The translations under genes were made by a program, and so were the position numbers. Below are positions 1 to 9,335 of a DNA stretch of 64,000 nucleotides, in pieces. The stretch's first letter is position 1; each line of letters begins with the position of its first letter. Origin of the DNA: Demequina aurantiaca (GTDB taxonomy: Bacteria > Actinomycetota > Actinomycetes > Actinomycetales > Demequinaceae); assembly GCF_000975135.1 (NCBI RefSeq), contig NZ_BBRF01000001.1, positions 1,490,380 to 1,554,379 of the forward strand. Direction: 5' to 3'. The notes below the pieces were generated by a model, which saw only the letters and a program-made list of their open reading frames with translations, had not been told where the DNA came from and searched no databases.

Positions 1-119
1 CCCCAGGCCCTGTGCCGGGATGCCGTCTCCACTGTCCTTGCGGATCGCCGGTGACGCCTGGTCGTAGCGCGCGAGCCTTGACGCAGTCGCAGATCGCGAC
101 AGCGTCAAAGGAGGGCGCC

Positions 120-611
120 ATGAATGATCTCACCATGACAGTTTCAGGATGGGCAGCAACAGACCCCAAGCTCGTACTCAGCGCATCGGGCGTCAATATG
201 TGCACGTTTCGCCTCGCATCGACGTCGCGGTACTTCGACCGCGACAAGAACGACTGGGTAGATGGGCGCACCGAATGGTTCTCGGTGCGCGTGTTCCGAG
301 CGGCAGCGACGATGGTCTCGAAGTCGATAGCGAAGGGCCAGCCGGTCAGCGTGACGGGGCGATTCAAGACCAACGAGTGGGAGGCGCAGGACGGCCCACG
401 AACCGACCTGGTGATCGATGCCATCACCGTGGGCCACGACCTGACCCGAGGGGTCGCTGATTTCACTCGCGCGACCGCAGAGGACGCCGATGCGGAGCCG
501 AAGCCATCGTCCGATGCTGCTGAGGTCTCTGTCGATGACACCGCTGAGTTGAGCGAGGAGCTAGCGGCGGTCGAGGAGGGCGACGCCGAGTTGGAGGACG
601 CCGCCGCTTAG
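120..611 (+). CDS. ssb: Single-stranded DNA-binding protein, accessory (SsbB-like) paralogue
   Basis: A 163-residue SSB-family protein that should coat single-stranded DNA. The OB-fold covers about residues 1-110 (core strands around WFSVRVFRAAA and VSVTGRFKTNEW). The rest is a low-complexity acidic tail of Asp, Glu and Ala. The ATG at 120 was chosen because AAAGGAGG lies at 107-114; the in-frame ATG at 12 has no such site and adds 36 residues unlike SSB. The tail ends in LEDAAA and lacks the DDIPF-type tip with which replicative SSBs recruit partners, so this is more likely a second SSB than the replication one. It lies next to ettA, as in mycobacteria (from memory, Rv2478c beside Rv2477c). 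Confidence 0.88.
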   Translation: MNDLTMTVSGWAATDPKLVLSASGVNMCTFRLASTSRYFDRDKNDWVDGRTEWFSVRVFRAAATMVSKSIAKGQPVSVTGRFKTNEWEAQDGPRTDLVIDAITVGHDLTRGVADFTRATAEDADAEPKPSSDAAEVSVDDTAELSEELAAVEEGDAELEDAAA

Positions 612-755
612 GTCCGGCGACCAGGAGGCGCTCCCGCGCGGGACGGTGGCGACGAGCTGCCGGCCCGCGCTGGGGTGTGAGGGTTCAACCGCGTAGGCTG
701 TACAGGTATCCCACTCGGGCGCTCGTGCGCCGACCCCAGACCCTACGGAGTATCA

Positions 756-2438
756 GTGGCTGAGTTTATTTACACCATGTATCAGGCGCGCAAGGCGCAC
801 GGCGACAAGGTCATCCTGGATGACGTCACCATGTCCTTCCTGCCTGGTGCCAAGATTGGCGTCGTTGGCCCCAACGGCGCTGGTAAGTCGACGATCCTCA
901 AGATCATGGCGGGCCTTGAACAGCCGTCGAACGGTGAGGCACGTCTGTCAGACGGCTTCTCCGTGGGCATCCTCATGCAGGAACCCACCCTCAACGAGGA
1001 CAAGACCGTCCTGGGCAACGTCCAGGAGGGTGCAGGCGAGACCATGGAGAAGCTTCAGCGCTTCAACGAGATCTCCGAAGAGATGGCCAGCCCCGACGCG
1101 GACTACGACAAGTTGCTCGCGGAGATGGGCGAATTGCAGGAATTCCTCGACCACGCTGACGCTTGGGACCTGGACTCACAGCTCGAGCAGGCGATGGACG
1201 CGCTGCGTTGCCCGCCGCCGGACTCGCCCGTGACGCACCTCTCCGGTGGTGAGCGTCGCCGAGTCGCCCTGTGCAAGCTGCTCCTGGAGAAGCCCGACCT
1301 GTTGCTCCTTGACGAGCCCACGAACCACCTTGACGCTGAGTCAGTGCTGTGGCTCGAGCAGCACCTGGCTAAGTACCCCGGCGCCGTGCTCGCCGTGACT
1401 CACGACCGGTACTTCCTGGATCACGTCGCGGAGTGGATCTGCGAGGTCGACCGCGGCCGCCTGTACCCGTACGAGGGAAACTACTCGACCTACCTCGAGA
1501 AGAAGCAGGAGCGCCTGGCCGTTCAGGGCAAGAAGGACGCCAAGCTCTCCAAGCGACTCAAGGAGGAGCTCGAGTGGGTGCGCTCCAACGCCAAGGGCAA
1601 GCGCGTCAAGTCCAAGGCCCGCCTGGGGAGATACGAGGAGATGGCCGCAGAGGCCGAGCGTGGCAAGAAGCTGGACTTTGAGGAGATTCAGATTCCGGCC
1701 GGCCCGCGCCTAGGCGACGTCGTCATCGAAGCGAAGGACATCAACAAGGGCTTCGACGGTCGCACGCTGATCGATGGATTGAGCTTTACGCTGCCGCGCA
1801 ACGGCATTGTTGGAGTGATCGGCGCGAACGGTGTGGGTAAGACCACCCTGTTCAAGACCATCGTCGGCCTCGAGCCCCTCGACGGCGGTGAGCTGAAGGT
1901 GGGTGCCACCGTCAAGCTCAGTTACGTTGACCAGAGCCGCGGCGGCATCGACCCCGACAAGAACGTGTGGGAGGTCGTATCCGACGGCCTCGACTTCATC
2001 AAGGTCGGCAACGTCGAGCTGCCGTCCCGCGCCTACATCGGCACGTTTGGATTCAAGGGCCACGACCAGCAGAAGAAGGCCGGCGTGCTCTCCGGTGGAG
2101 AGCGCAACCGCCTCAACTTGGCGCTGACCCTCAAGCAGGGCGGAAACCTGCTGCTGCTTGACGAGCCCACTAACGACCTTGACGTCGAGACCCTCGGGTC
2201 GCTCGAGAACGCTTTGCTCGACTACGCGGGTTGCGCCGTGGTGATCTCTCACGACCGGTGGTTCCTGGACAAGGTGTGCACGCACATCCTGGCCTATGAG
2301 GGGACCGAGGAGGACCCGTCGAACTGGTACTGGTTCGAGGGCAACTTCGAGTCTTACGAGGAGAACAAGGTCGAGCGCCTGGGCGCCGACGCTGCCCGCC
2401 CTCACCGAGTCACGTACCGCAAGCTCACGCGCGGCTAG
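756..2438 (+). CDS. ettA: Energy-dependent translational throttle protein EttA (ABC-F ATPase)
   Basis: A 560-residue ABC-F protein with two nucleotide-binding domains and no membrane segment. By family it binds the ribosomal E site and gates the first elongation steps according to the ATP/ADP state. Walker A motifs are GPNGAGKST near residue 38 and GANGVGKTT near 355. Signatures LSGGERRR (near 162) and LSGGERNR (near 445) are each followed by LLLLDEPTN. The basic interdomain linker typical of ABC-F proteins (residues about 240-310, with KGKRVKSKARLGRYEEM) is present. The start is GTG at 756 with ACGGAG at 745-750. The length matches the actinobacterial EttA group. Confidence 0.95.
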   Translation: MAEFIYTMYQARKAHGDKVILDDVTMSFLPGAKIGVVGPNGAGKSTILKIMAGLEQPSNGEARLSDGFSVGILMQEPTLNEDKTVLGNVQEGAGETMEKLQRFNEISEEMASPDADYDKLLAEMGELQEFLDHADAWDLDSQLEQAMDALRCPPPDSPVTHLSGGERRRVALCKLLLEKPDLLLLDEPTNHLDAESVLWLEQHLAKYPGAVLAVTHDRYFLDHVAEWICEVDRGRLYPYEGNYSTYLEKKQERLAVQGKKDAKLSKRLKEELEWVRSNAKGKRVKSKARLGRYEEMAAEAERGKKLDFEEIQIPAGPRLGDVVIEAKDINKGFDGRTLIDGLSFTLPRNGIVGVIGANGVGKTTLFKTIVGLEPLDGGELKVGATVKLSYVDQSRGGIDPDKNVWEVVSDGLDFIKVGNVELPSRAYIGTFGFKGHDQQKKAGVLSGGERNRLNLALTLKQGGNLLLLDEPTNDLDVETLGSLENALLDYAGCAVVISHDRWFLDKVCTHILAYEGTEEDPSNWYWFEGNFESYEENKVERLGADAARPHRVTYRKLTRG

Positions 2439-2459
2439 ATCGCGCGCCGTACGTCGCAA

Positions 2460-2499
2460 CGGTCGGGCCCCCACAGATCACTCGGTGGGGGCCCGACCG
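2460..2499 (+). terminator. Rho-independent-type hairpin after ettA
   Basis: A perfect 15-bp inverted repeat (CGGTCGGGCCCCCAC, 10-nt loop, and its complement) lies 21 bases after the ettA stop. No U tract follows, as is common for terminators in high-GC actinobacteria. The next gene starts 22 bases downstream, so read-through could still feed it. Confidence 0.8.
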
Positions 2500-2520
2500 T
2501 GTGCGGGATATCGTGTGGGA

Positions 2521-2997
2521 ATGACTCGCATCCACGTCCCCGTCACCCTGCGCTGGTCCGACATCGACGCCTACGGGCATGTCAACAACGCCGAGATGCT
2601 GCGCCTGCTCGAGGAGGCGCGCATCCGGGCCTTCTGGGCGGACGATACGGCGACGGACGATAGCGCGCACGCCACCGCCCTCATAGCGGGGGGCCCTGGT
2701 GCCGAGACCATCACGTTGATCGCGGGCCAGCAGATCGAGTACCTCGCGCCGGCACCGTATGGTCGCCGCCCGCTCGACGTGCAATTGTGGCTTGGCTGCC
2801 TGGGTGGCGCGAGCATAGACATTTGCTACGAGGTGCGTTCGCCCATCGGGGACGCCGATCAAGTGGTCTACGCCCGTGCCTCGACGACGCTCGTCCTGGT
2901 CGACGCAGCAACCGAGCGCCCACGCCGGCTCACGGATGCCGAGCGCGGGGCCTGGGGCGAGTACATCGACGAACCTGTGCAGTTCCGGCAGCGCTGA
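2521..2997 (+). CDS. Acyl-CoA thioesterase, 4HBT hot-dog fold
   Basis: A 158-residue protein of the 4-hydroxybenzoyl-CoA thioesterase/YbgC type, expected to hydrolyse an acyl-CoA thioester in the cytoplasm; the substrate cannot be read from sequence. The family active-site stretch RWSDIDAYGHVNN, with the catalytic Asp, is at residues 11-23. The hot-dog helix follows (AEMLRLLEEARIRAFW). The ATG at 2521 is used; upstream in-frame codons run back through the terminator hairpin. The ettA-thioesterase neighbourhood is also known in mycobacteria (Rv2477c-Rv2475c, from memory). Confidence 0.88.
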   Translation: MTRIHVPVTLRWSDIDAYGHVNNAEMLRLLEEARIRAFWADDTATDDSAHATALIAGGPGAETITLIAGQQIEYLAPAPYGRRPLDVQLWLGCLGGASIDICYEVRSPIGDADQVVYARASTTLVLVDAATERPRRLTDAERGAWGEYIDEPVQFRQR

Positions 2998-3023
2998 CGC
3001 CTCCGTCCAACGTCGGACGCGAA

Positions 3024-3059
3024 AAGCGCCGGCCACCCCTTGCAGGGTGACCGGCGCTT
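3024..3059. terminator. Bidirectional terminator between the thioesterase and opuAC
   Basis: AAGCGCCGGCCACCC pairs with GGGTGACCGGCGCTT across a 6-nt loop, 15 bp with one mismatch. It lies between two convergent genes, 26 bases past the thioesterase stop and 39 bases past the opuAC stop on the other strand, so it can serve both. Confidence 0.8.
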
Positions 3060-3098
3060 GTGTTGCGTCTAGTTCAACGCGGTGTGGTGATGCGGACC

Positions 3099-4025
3099 TT
3101 AAGCGGTCAGCGCGTCAACCCACTCCTGGTTCGCTGCGATCCAGTCGCTGACGATGGAGTCGTAGTCGCCCTCGTCGGCGCCGTTGAGGGCGTTCTCGAG
3201 GTCGTAGAGGTGGTCGGAGTCCATCTGGAAGTTGCCGATCCAGGCAGCAACGTCGGGCATGTCTTCCGCGAAGCCGGTGCGTGAGTACGTGTGGATCTGC
3301 TCGGCGTCTCCAAGGGTGCCCTCGGGGTCCTCAAGGTTCTTGAGGTCGTAGGCGCCGTAGGCCCAGTGCGGCTCCCACAGCGTGACAACGATGTTCTCGC
3401 CGTCGCTCTGTGCCTTGTCGAGCTCAGCGAGCATTGCGGGGGTGGACGACGTGATGAAGTCCATGCCCTCAAGGCCATAGGTGGGGATGGCGCCGTCTTC
3501 GACAGCTCCGGTCAGGCCGGCACCGGGCTCGATGCCCACGATGCGGTTGTCGAACTCGTCGGCAGCGTCGGCAAGCTCGGTGAGCGAGTCGATCGGCGCG
3601 TCGGCGTTCACTGCCATGGTGAGAGCAGCCTTGTCGAACCAGTGTCCGAGGTCCACGATGTCGTCACCGAACGTGTCGATGTACTCCGCGTGGGTCTTGG
3701 GCAGCCAGACGTCAGTGACCAGGTCGTAGTCGCCATCGGCGACGCCCTGGAAGACGGGGGCCGGGTCCGCGTAAGCGAGCTCGACGTTGTAGCCCTTCTC
3801 GTTCAGGACGGACTGCCAGAGCAGCGATGACGCAAGCGACTCGTCCCAGCCGTTGAAGACGGCCATCGTGATGTCGCCGCCCTCGGCCATGGCCGAGGAG
3901 TCGGTGGTGCTGGAAGCCGAGGTGGAGGGCTCAGTGGTGGCGTCGTCGTCGCTCGAGGAGCATCCGGCGAGAACCAGTCCTGCAGCTGCAGTGGCCGCGA
4001 CAATCGCGGTAGTGCGCTTGAACAT
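3099..4025 (-). CDS. opuAC: Glycine betaine/proline ABC transporter, substrate-binding lipoprotein
   Basis: A 308-residue extracellular binding lipoprotein for a quaternary-ammonium osmoprotectant. The N-terminus has a signal peptide (MFKRTTAIVAATAAAGLV) ending in lipobox LAGC, then an acidic Ser/Thr linker and the OpuAC domain from about residue 55. Trp-containing stretches that typically form the betaine cage are visible (TDVWLPKTHAEY, LWEPHWAYGAYDLKNL). The start is ATG at 4025, preceded by AGGAAAGGA on the minus strand; an upstream ATG at 4070 would spoil the signal peptide. It is the third gene of the ATPase-permease-binding protein operon, after a 151-nt gap that holds a hairpin. Confidence 0.93.
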   Translation of the reverse strand: MFKRTTAIVAATAAAGLVLAGCSSSDDDATTEPSTSASSTTDSSAMAEGGDITMAVFNGWDESLASSLLWQSVLNEKGYNVELAYADPAPVFQGVADGDYDLVTDVWLPKTHAEYIDTFGDDIVDLGHWFDKAALTMAVNADAPIDSLTELADAADEFDNRIVGIEPGAGLTGAVEDGAIPTYGLEGMDFITSSTPAMLAELDKAQSDGENIVVTLWEPHWAYGAYDLKNLEDPEGTLGDAEQIHTYSRTGFAEDMPDVAAWIGNFQMDSDHLYDLENALNGADEGDYDSIVSDWIAANQEWVDALTA

Positions 4026-4093
4026 GTATTTCCTTTCCTGCAAGCAGAATTTCCGCTTGCTGTGCTGCACCCGATGCCATTCGGCACGGTGCG

Positions 4094-4118
4094 CGCGGCG
4101 GCGTCAAACGCTGCCGCG
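4094..4118 (-). promoter_or_regulatory. Intercistronic hairpin in the betaine transporter operon
   Basis: CGCGGC and GCCGCG flank an inner GCG/CGC pair around a TCAAA loop, in the 151-nt gap between the permease and binding-protein genes. Such hairpins often stabilise the upstream mRNA end or partly terminate transcription, setting a different dose of binding protein. The role is inferred from position only. Confidence 0.4.
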
Positions 4119-4176
4119 AAGTTTGTAGGGAGCACCGGCAACGTGCCTCAGTGAGGACGGCCGATGCGGTCGGTGC

Positions 4177-5121
4177 TTAGTTGGCCATACCGACGGGGTA
4201 ACGCACTCCCTTGTCGATGATCTCCTGGGCATCGAGGCGAGCCTGCTCGTCGGCGGACTTTGCGTCGATACGGCGTTTGCGGAGCTTGGAGAACAGCCCC
4301 ATGCTCTGGCCGAATGACCCGGTGAAGCGGTCCAGGATGATGGCGAGTGCGACCACGGACAGACCGGCCTCAAAGCCGAGTCCCACGTCGAGCGAGCTGA
4401 TCGCCTTGGCGACCTGGCCACCCAGTCCGCCGGCGCCGACGAGTCCCGCGATGACGACCATCGAGAGCGACAGCATGATGATCTGGTTGATGCCGGCCAT
4501 GATGGACGGCATTGCCAGGGGCAACTGAATTTGGCGCAGGATGCGTCGCGGCGACGCGCCGAATGCCTGACCGGCCTCGACCACCTCGGAGTCCACGCCG
4601 CGGATGCCGAGTTCGGTGAGTCGCACGCCAGGCGCCATCGCGAAGATCAGCGTGGCGATGATGCCGGGGGCGACGCCAATGCCGAACAGTGCGAGCGCAG
4701 GGATCAGGTAGACGAAGGCAGGCAGTGTCTGCAGGAAGTCCATGACGGGCTTGACGATCTTGGAGACCGTGGTGTTGCGGGCAGCCCAGATGCCGAGGGG
4801 GATGGCGAGGAGGACGGCGAGGAAGGCTGCCACGAGGACCAACGCAATGGTATCCATCGCGTTGTCCCATTGGTCGACGCTGATGATGAACGTCAGCCCG
4901 ATGGCGACGCCAACCGCGAACTTCCAGCCGCGCGCAAAGAGTGCGGCGACGGCAATCACGATGATGACGGCGAAGGCCGGGGGAGTGGCAAATACCCAGT
5001 TGAGTGCGTCATAGAGCATGACGAACAACGACTTGAGGGCGTCGAAGAGCCAGGCGAGGTTGTCCTCGATCCAGGTGAAGAACGAATCGATCCAATCACC
5101 TACGTTGAGTCGGAAATCCAT
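4177..5121 (-). CDS. opuAB: Glycine betaine/proline ABC transporter, permease
   Basis: A 314-residue polytopic membrane protein of the BPD_transp_1 family, the channel subunit of an OpuA/ProU-type importer. Hydrophobic segments run from about residue 20 to 265. The cytoplasmic EAA-type loop that docks on the ATPase is visible near residues 180-205 (EAGQAFGASPRRILRQI). The C-terminus is hydrophilic. The ATG at 5121 shares one base with the TGA of the ATPase gene (TGATG), so the two are translationally coupled. Confidence 0.93.
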   Translation of the reverse strand: MDFRLNVGDWIDSFFTWIEDNLAWLFDALKSLFVMLYDALNWVFATPPAFAVIIVIAVAALFARGWKFAVGVAIGLTFIISVDQWDNAMDTIALVLVAAFLAVLLAIPLGIWAARNTTVSKIVKPVMDFLQTLPAFVYLIPALALFGIGVAPGIIATLIFAMAPGVRLTELGIRGVDSEVVEAGQAFGASPRRILRQIQLPLAMPSIMAGINQIIMLSLSMVVIAGLVGAGGLGGQVAKAISSLDVGLGFEAGLSVVALAIILDRFTGSFGQSMGLFSKLRKRRIDAKSADEQARLDAQEIIDKGVRYPVGMAN

Positions 5122-6413
5122 CAGCGGGCCTCCTTCGCGGTGGTGGTCGAGCCTTCGTCAGAGGCATCAAGCGCCTTCGTGACCATGGCGGTCGGTAACG
5201 GGTCGGGGCTCGGTGTCGCGGACGCAGCGGCATCGGGCTCTCCGCCGAGCGTCGCGAGCAGCGTGACACGGGGGATGACGCCCACCAGCTTGCCGCGAGG
5301 ATCCTGTACAGCCAGTGGCAGAGCCGACTCGAGCGACGGGATGAAGAGGTCTGCCAGTGAGGTGTCTGCGGCTACCGCTCCGTGATCCGACTGGATCGCA
5401 GGCGTGAGGTCCTTCTTTCCGGCACGCACCAAGTCGAGCACGTCGCGATCGCGTACCCATCCGACCAGCGTGCGGTCGCGTTTGATCACATAGGCGGCGG
5501 ACAGCTGTTCGTCGCGCATCACGGTGAGGGCTGCATGGGGGCCGCTACCCTCGTGGATGGCAGCACGCGGCTTGCGCATGACGGAGTCCGCGGTCAGGAC
5601 ACGCGAGCGGTCCACGTCCTGGACGAACTGCTCGACGTACTCATTGGCCGGGCTCGTGAGGATGTCCTCGGGGCTGCCAATCTGGACGATGCGGCCATCG
5701 CGCATGACCGCGATGCGATCGCCCAGGTACATGGCCTCGTTCAGGTCGTGGGTGATGAAGACGATGGTCTTGCCGAGTTCGGACTGTAGCTCCAGGAGCT
5801 GGTCCTGCATCTCGCGGCGGATGAGCGGGTCGAGTGCGGAGAACGCCTCATCCATGAGGAGCACGTCGGTGTCTGCGGCGAGCGCGCGGGCAAGGCCCAC
5901 CCGCTGCTGCATGCCACCGGACAGCTGGTTGGGGAACTTCTCTTCCCAGCCTGCGAGTCCCACGATCTGGGTGATCTTGCGGGCACGAGCCTGACGCTCG
6001 TCCTTGCCGATTCCCTGGATCTCGAGGCCGTAGGCGACATTGTCAATCACGGTGCGGTGGGGCAACAGCGCGAAGTGCTGGAACACCATCGACACCTTGT
6101 GGCGGCGGATGTCGCGTAACTCGGCCGCGTTCACGCCGGTGATGGACGTGCCACCAATCTCGACGGTGCCGGCGGTCTGCGGGTGTAGGCCGTTGAGCAT
6201 GCGGATGAGAGTGGACTTGCCGGAGCCAGACAGTCCCATGACCACAAAAATCTCGCCGGTCTTGACCTCGAAGGAGGCGTCGATGACCGCGGCAGTAGCA
6301 CCGCCCAAGTCGTCGCGGCTCGCGCCGTCGCGCAACTTGGCCACGGCATCGTCCGCATGGCGGCCGAAGACCTTATAGAGTCCCTGCGCGCGCAGGGCGA
6401 TGTTCTCGCTCAC
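5121..6413 (-). CDS. opuAA: Glycine betaine/proline ABC transporter, ATPase with CBS domains
   Basis: A 430-residue ATPase of the OpuAA/ProV class that powers betaine uptake. Walker A is GLSGSGKST near residue 62, the signature is LSGGMQQRVGLARAL, Walker B is VLLMDEAFSALDP, and the switch His is in FITHDL. A tandem CBS module follows (about 280-400); in this family it senses ionic strength or cyclic di-AMP and gates transport. The start is GTG at 6413 with a GAGG element about 10 bases upstream. It is the first gene of the three-gene operon. The last 30 residues are a Pro/Ser/Thr-rich tail. Confidence 0.94.
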   Translation of the reverse strand: MSENIALRAQGLYKVFGRHADDAVAKLRDGASRDDLGGATAAVIDASFEVKTGEIFVVMGLSGSGKSTLIRMLNGLHPQTAGTVEIGGTSITGVNAAELRDIRRHKVSMVFQHFALLPHRTVIDNVAYGLEIQGIGKDERQARARKITQIVGLAGWEEKFPNQLSGGMQQRVGLARALAADTDVLLMDEAFSALDPLIRREMQDQLLELQSELGKTIVFITHDLNEAMYLGDRIAVMRDGRIVQIGSPEDILTSPANEYVEQFVQDVDRSRVLTADSVMRKPRAAIHEGSGPHAALTVMRDEQLSAAYVIKRDRTLVGWVRDRDVLDLVRAGKKDLTPAIQSDHGAVAADTSLADLFIPSLESALPLAVQDPRGKLVGVIPRVTLLATLGGEPDAAASATPSPDPLPTAMVTKALDASDEGSTTTAKEAR

Positions 6414-6752
6414 GTTTTCTTACCTCAGCTCCCAGGAATTGCTTCCCGGTGGTGCTCGCGGCCTCGGCGTAGCGACGGACTCGCAGCCGTCGTACGGCAA
6501 TCACGGACCCCTGGGCGCCACCATCGGGGAGGCTGCCTCGCTAGCCATGCGCGCACATCAAACACGTGGTGCAGCGCGAGGCCTGGGCTATTCGTTGGCG
6601 CCCCGATCGCGACTGACGCGGACCTCGAGACGGCTTCTTCACCGTAACAAGGTCGCGCGACCAATAGCAAATCGTTGGTCAAGGAATGGCCCCGAAAGGG
6701 TAACAGTTACTATCGTCGCTTCCTGGTTCTACCAGGCAGGATACGCCCGATG
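6414..6752 (-). promoter_or_regulatory. Upstream region of the betaine transporter operon with palindromes
   Basis: These 339 bases hold no convincing gene. The part distal to opuAA carries several symmetric sites: GGTCGCGCGACC at 6651-6662, GACCAA-N10-TTGGTC at 6659-6680, and GTAACAGTTAC at 6700-6710. A 6-bp hairpin (CCTGGT-TCT-ACCAGG, 6722-6736) lies just past the tesB stop and may help end that transcript. The other palindromes are candidate operators for osmotic or substrate control of the importer. I could not identify a clear -10/-35 pair. Confidence 0.4.
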
Positions 6753-7640
6753 CTACGACAAGTCAGTGGGCAGGCGGAACATTCCCTCTTGCGAGGCCGA
6801 CGCGACCAAGCGGCCGTCCTCGGAGAAGATCCACGTCCCGCCAAGGCCACGTCCGCCCTGCGCAGTGGGGGCGTCCTGTACAAAAAGCATCCACTCGTCG
6901 GCGCGTGCGGGGCGGTGCCACCACATGGCGTGATCGAGGCTGGCGAAGTTCAATCCCTTGGTGCGCCAGGACACGCCGTGGCGGCGTAGCAGTGGCTCGA
7001 GCATGATCTGGTCGCAGCCGAACGCGAGGAGTGCGCGGTGAAGAATGTCTGGGGCCTCGATGGTCTTGCGCAGACGAACCCAGGTGGTTTGGTACTGCTT
7101 GGGGCGGGCATCGGGCTTGAAGAGTAGCGAGCCCTCCACGTGGCGCATGTCGAAGGGGGTGCGCTCCAGCCAGTAGTCCGCCGTCGCGTCTCCCGCAAAA
7201 GGCGACAGGATGTCCACGCCTGACTGCACCGTCTCGGGTCCTGGCACCTCGGGCATGCTCACCGAGTGCTCGGGTCCGTCCTGGGGCAGTTGAAACGAGG
7301 AGATCATCGACAGGATGGGCTTGCCGCCCTGAAAGGCGTGGGTGCGGCGGGCTGAGAACGAGCGGCCGTCGCGTAGGTTCTCCACTTCGAAGGTGATGGG
7401 CTTCGAGGCGTCGCCCGGGCGCAGGAAGTATCCGTGCATGGAGTGCAGGTGGCGTTCCTCCTCCACGGTGTGACCAGCGGCGAGGAGTCCCTGGGCGAGC
7501 ACCTGGCCGCCGTAGACCCGGCCGCCGGGCATCGGCAAAGAGTCGCCCTCGAATTCGGTCTCGCTGAGTTTGCGCAGGTCGAGTGCTGCCAGTCCGGAAT
7601 TAACGGCCTGATCTGCCCAAGTGTCCTCGATGTGATCCAT
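6753..7640 (-). CDS. tesB: Acyl-CoA thioesterase II
   Basis: A 295-residue double hot-dog thioesterase of the TesB/Acot8 family, hydrolysing medium- to long-chain acyl-CoA. The first hot-dog (residues about 20-120) has GGRVYGGQVLAQGL and HSMHGYFLRPGD. The second (about 165-290) has NFASLDHAMWWHRP and SASQEGMFR, which carry the family Asp and Gln of the active site. The ATG at 7640 follows the globin stop by one base, placing it third in the mscS-glbO-tesB operon. Confidence 0.93.
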   Translation of the reverse strand: MDHIEDTWADQAVNSGLAALDLRKLSETEFEGDSLPMPGGRVYGGQVLAQGLLAAGHTVEEERHLHSMHGYFLRPGDASKPITFEVENLRDGRSFSARRTHAFQGGKPILSMISSFQLPQDGPEHSVSMPEVPGPETVQSGVDILSPFAGDATADYWLERTPFDMRHVEGSLLFKPDARPKQYQTTWVRLRKTIEAPDILHRALLAFGCDQIMLEPLLRRHGVSWRTKGLNFASLDHAMWWHRPARADEWMLFVQDAPTAQGGRGLGGTWIFSEDGRLVASASQEGMFRLPTDLS

Positions 7641-7641
7641 G

Positions 7642-8073
7642 TCAGTGTCCTTCCGGAAGGGGTGTCTCTTCGAACGTGTTGACGAGCGAGTGAGCTGAAC
7701 GCTCCAGGTAATCCATCAGCGTGACCGCGTGAATGGGGGCAAGGTTCGCGGCGGCGACGGCGTCGCGCATGTGGCCTATCCAGTGGTCGCGGGCCTCGGG
7801 GTTGATGTGGAACGGCTGGTGCCGCATACGGAGGCGCGGGTGGCCGCGCTCGTCGGAATACGTGGTGGGGCCGCCCCAGAACTGCTCGAGGAACATCACC
7901 AGCCGGTGCTTCGCTCCCGTGAGGTCCTGCTCTGGGTACATGGGGCGAAGAAGCGTGTCCTCGGCTACGCCGGCGTAGAACGTGTCGACGATTCGCACAA
8001 AGGTGTCGTGGCCACCGATGGCGTCATAGAAACTCTGCTCGGCCTCGCTTGGGGGGCCGTCGCCTATGTTCAT
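7642..8073 (-). CDS. glbO: Group II truncated haemoglobin
   Basis: A 143-residue 2-on-2 globin of the GlbO/HbO type, which binds haem and O2 and is linked to O2/NO chemistry in actinobacteria. The proximal His is the one in RMRHQPF, and the conserved Trp G8 is seen in [19 protein letters not shown] is the usual group II N-terminus. The ATG at 8073 overlaps the upstream mscS stop by 4 bases (ATGA), so the two are coupled. Confidence 0.93.
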   Translation of the reverse strand: MNIGDGPPSEAEQSFYDAIGGHDTFVRIVDTFYAGVAEDTLLRPMYPEQDLTGAKHRLVMFLEQFWGGPTTYSDERGHPRLRMRHQPFHINPEARDHWIGHMRDAVAAANLAPIHAVTLMDYLERSAHSLVNTFEETPLPEGH

Positions 8074-9242
8074 TCGTCGCCACCGTCGTCCCCAGCGGGG
8101 ATGTTGCGGCCACTCGCGCCGGGCTTGTCTCCCTGTGCCTTGGGAACGGCCGTCGCGTCGGGATCGGCAGCATCGTCCGTACCGCGAGCCTTCTTCTCGG
8201 CCGCCGCTGCGTCGGCGTCGTCGATAGCCGCGTACTCGTCCGCGAGGACGTCCTGGCCAATGGAGATCTTCGAGTCATTGTCGTAGATCATTGCCTGGTC
8301 GGGCACGGCGAGGCGCAGTCCGCGACGGGCGAAGATGGCGCGCATCTGGCGGCGGATCGCACGCTGGACGTCCCACTGGGTGGCCGGGTTGACCTGGACC
8401 ATGAGGCGCAGCATGAAGGCGTTGAACTCGAAGGACTCAATGCCCGGGACTTCGGGCTCGGAGAGGATCGACTGGTCGATCTCTTCATCGGAGCGTGCAG
8501 ACGCGACGGCATCGAGCATCGCCTGCCGCGCGGAGTCGATATCCGTGTCGTAGCTGAATCGGACCTCGATCATCACGCGCGACCACAGTCGCGTCATATT
8601 GCCCACGCGTCGAATCTCGCCGTTGGGCACGTACCAGACGGTGCCGTCAATCGAACGAAGTCGAGTGGAGCGCAGGCCCACCTCCTCGACAGTGCCGATT
8701 GCCTCACCGACGTCAACGATGTCGCCCACGCCGTACTGGTCCTCAAGCAGCATGAAGATTCCAGAAAGAACGTCCTTGACGAGGGACTGGGCGCCAAATC
8801 CAAGCGCCACGCCGGCGACACCGGCAGAGGCGAGTAGTGGTCCGACCGGGATTCCAAGAACCGTGAGCAGCGAGACGGCCACAATCACGATGGCCACAAC
8901 GGTCACCGCGGAGTTGAGAACAGTTCGGATGGTGTGCGCGCGCTGTCGGCGGCGCTCAGCCTCTAGCCTGGCCTCGGTGGTGTCGAGGTCCGGAATCTTG
9001 ATACGTGCCTTGGCGAGCGCTTTGCGCGTCTTGCGGTTCTGCAGAGGAGTTCCCTCTTCGATCGACCGCGTGATGCTCTTGACGATCCGTCGTGCGATCA
9101 CCCAGAGGATCAACACGATCAGCAGCGTGATGCCGAAATTCACGGTCTTGTACGCGGCGTCGGCGAAGAAGTTCTCTATGACGCCGAGCGGATTGCAGTC
9201 GGGGTCAGATTCGGGGCAGGTTTCGGTCGCGAAAAGTAGCAC
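8070..9242 (-). CDS. MscS-family mechanosensitive ion channel
   Basis: A 390-residue small-conductance mechanosensitive channel, which opens under membrane tension to release solutes. A first membrane helix lies at about 35-55 ([14 protein letters not shown]), a second at about 105-125, and the pore-lining helix after about 130 leads into the MscS signature [16 protein letters not shown]. The beta domain and an extended Ala/Asp-rich cytoplasmic tail follow. The start is GTG at 9242. It is first in the operon with glbO and tesB. Together with the betaine importer it covers both solute uptake and release under osmotic change. Confidence 0.92.
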   Translation of the reverse strand: MLLFATETCPESDPDCNPLGVIENFFADAAYKTVNFGITLLIVLILWVIARRIVKSITRSIEEGTPLQNRKTRKALAKARIKIPDLDTTEARLEAERRRQRAHTIRTVLNSAVTVVAIVIVAVSLLTVLGIPVGPLLASAGVAGVALGFGAQSLVKDVLSGIFMLLEDQYGVGDIVDVGEAIGTVEEVGLRSTRLRSIDGTVWYVPNGEIRRVGNMTRLWSRVMIEVRFSYDTDIDSARQAMLDAVASARSDEEIDQSILSEPEVPGIESFEFNAFMLRLMVQVNPATQWDVQRAIRRQMRAIFARRGLRLAVPDQAMIYDNDSKISIGQDVLADEYAAIDDADAAAAEKKARGTDDAADPDATAVPKAQGDKPGASGRNIPAGDDGGDE

Positions 9243-9335
9243 CCGTCCAATGTAACCGGGTTATGGTTGCCGCCGAAAGTCCCGCACGGGCATCGGGACT
9301 ATTGCTTTAGGGGTCAGACCTGGCAGGATTGACTC

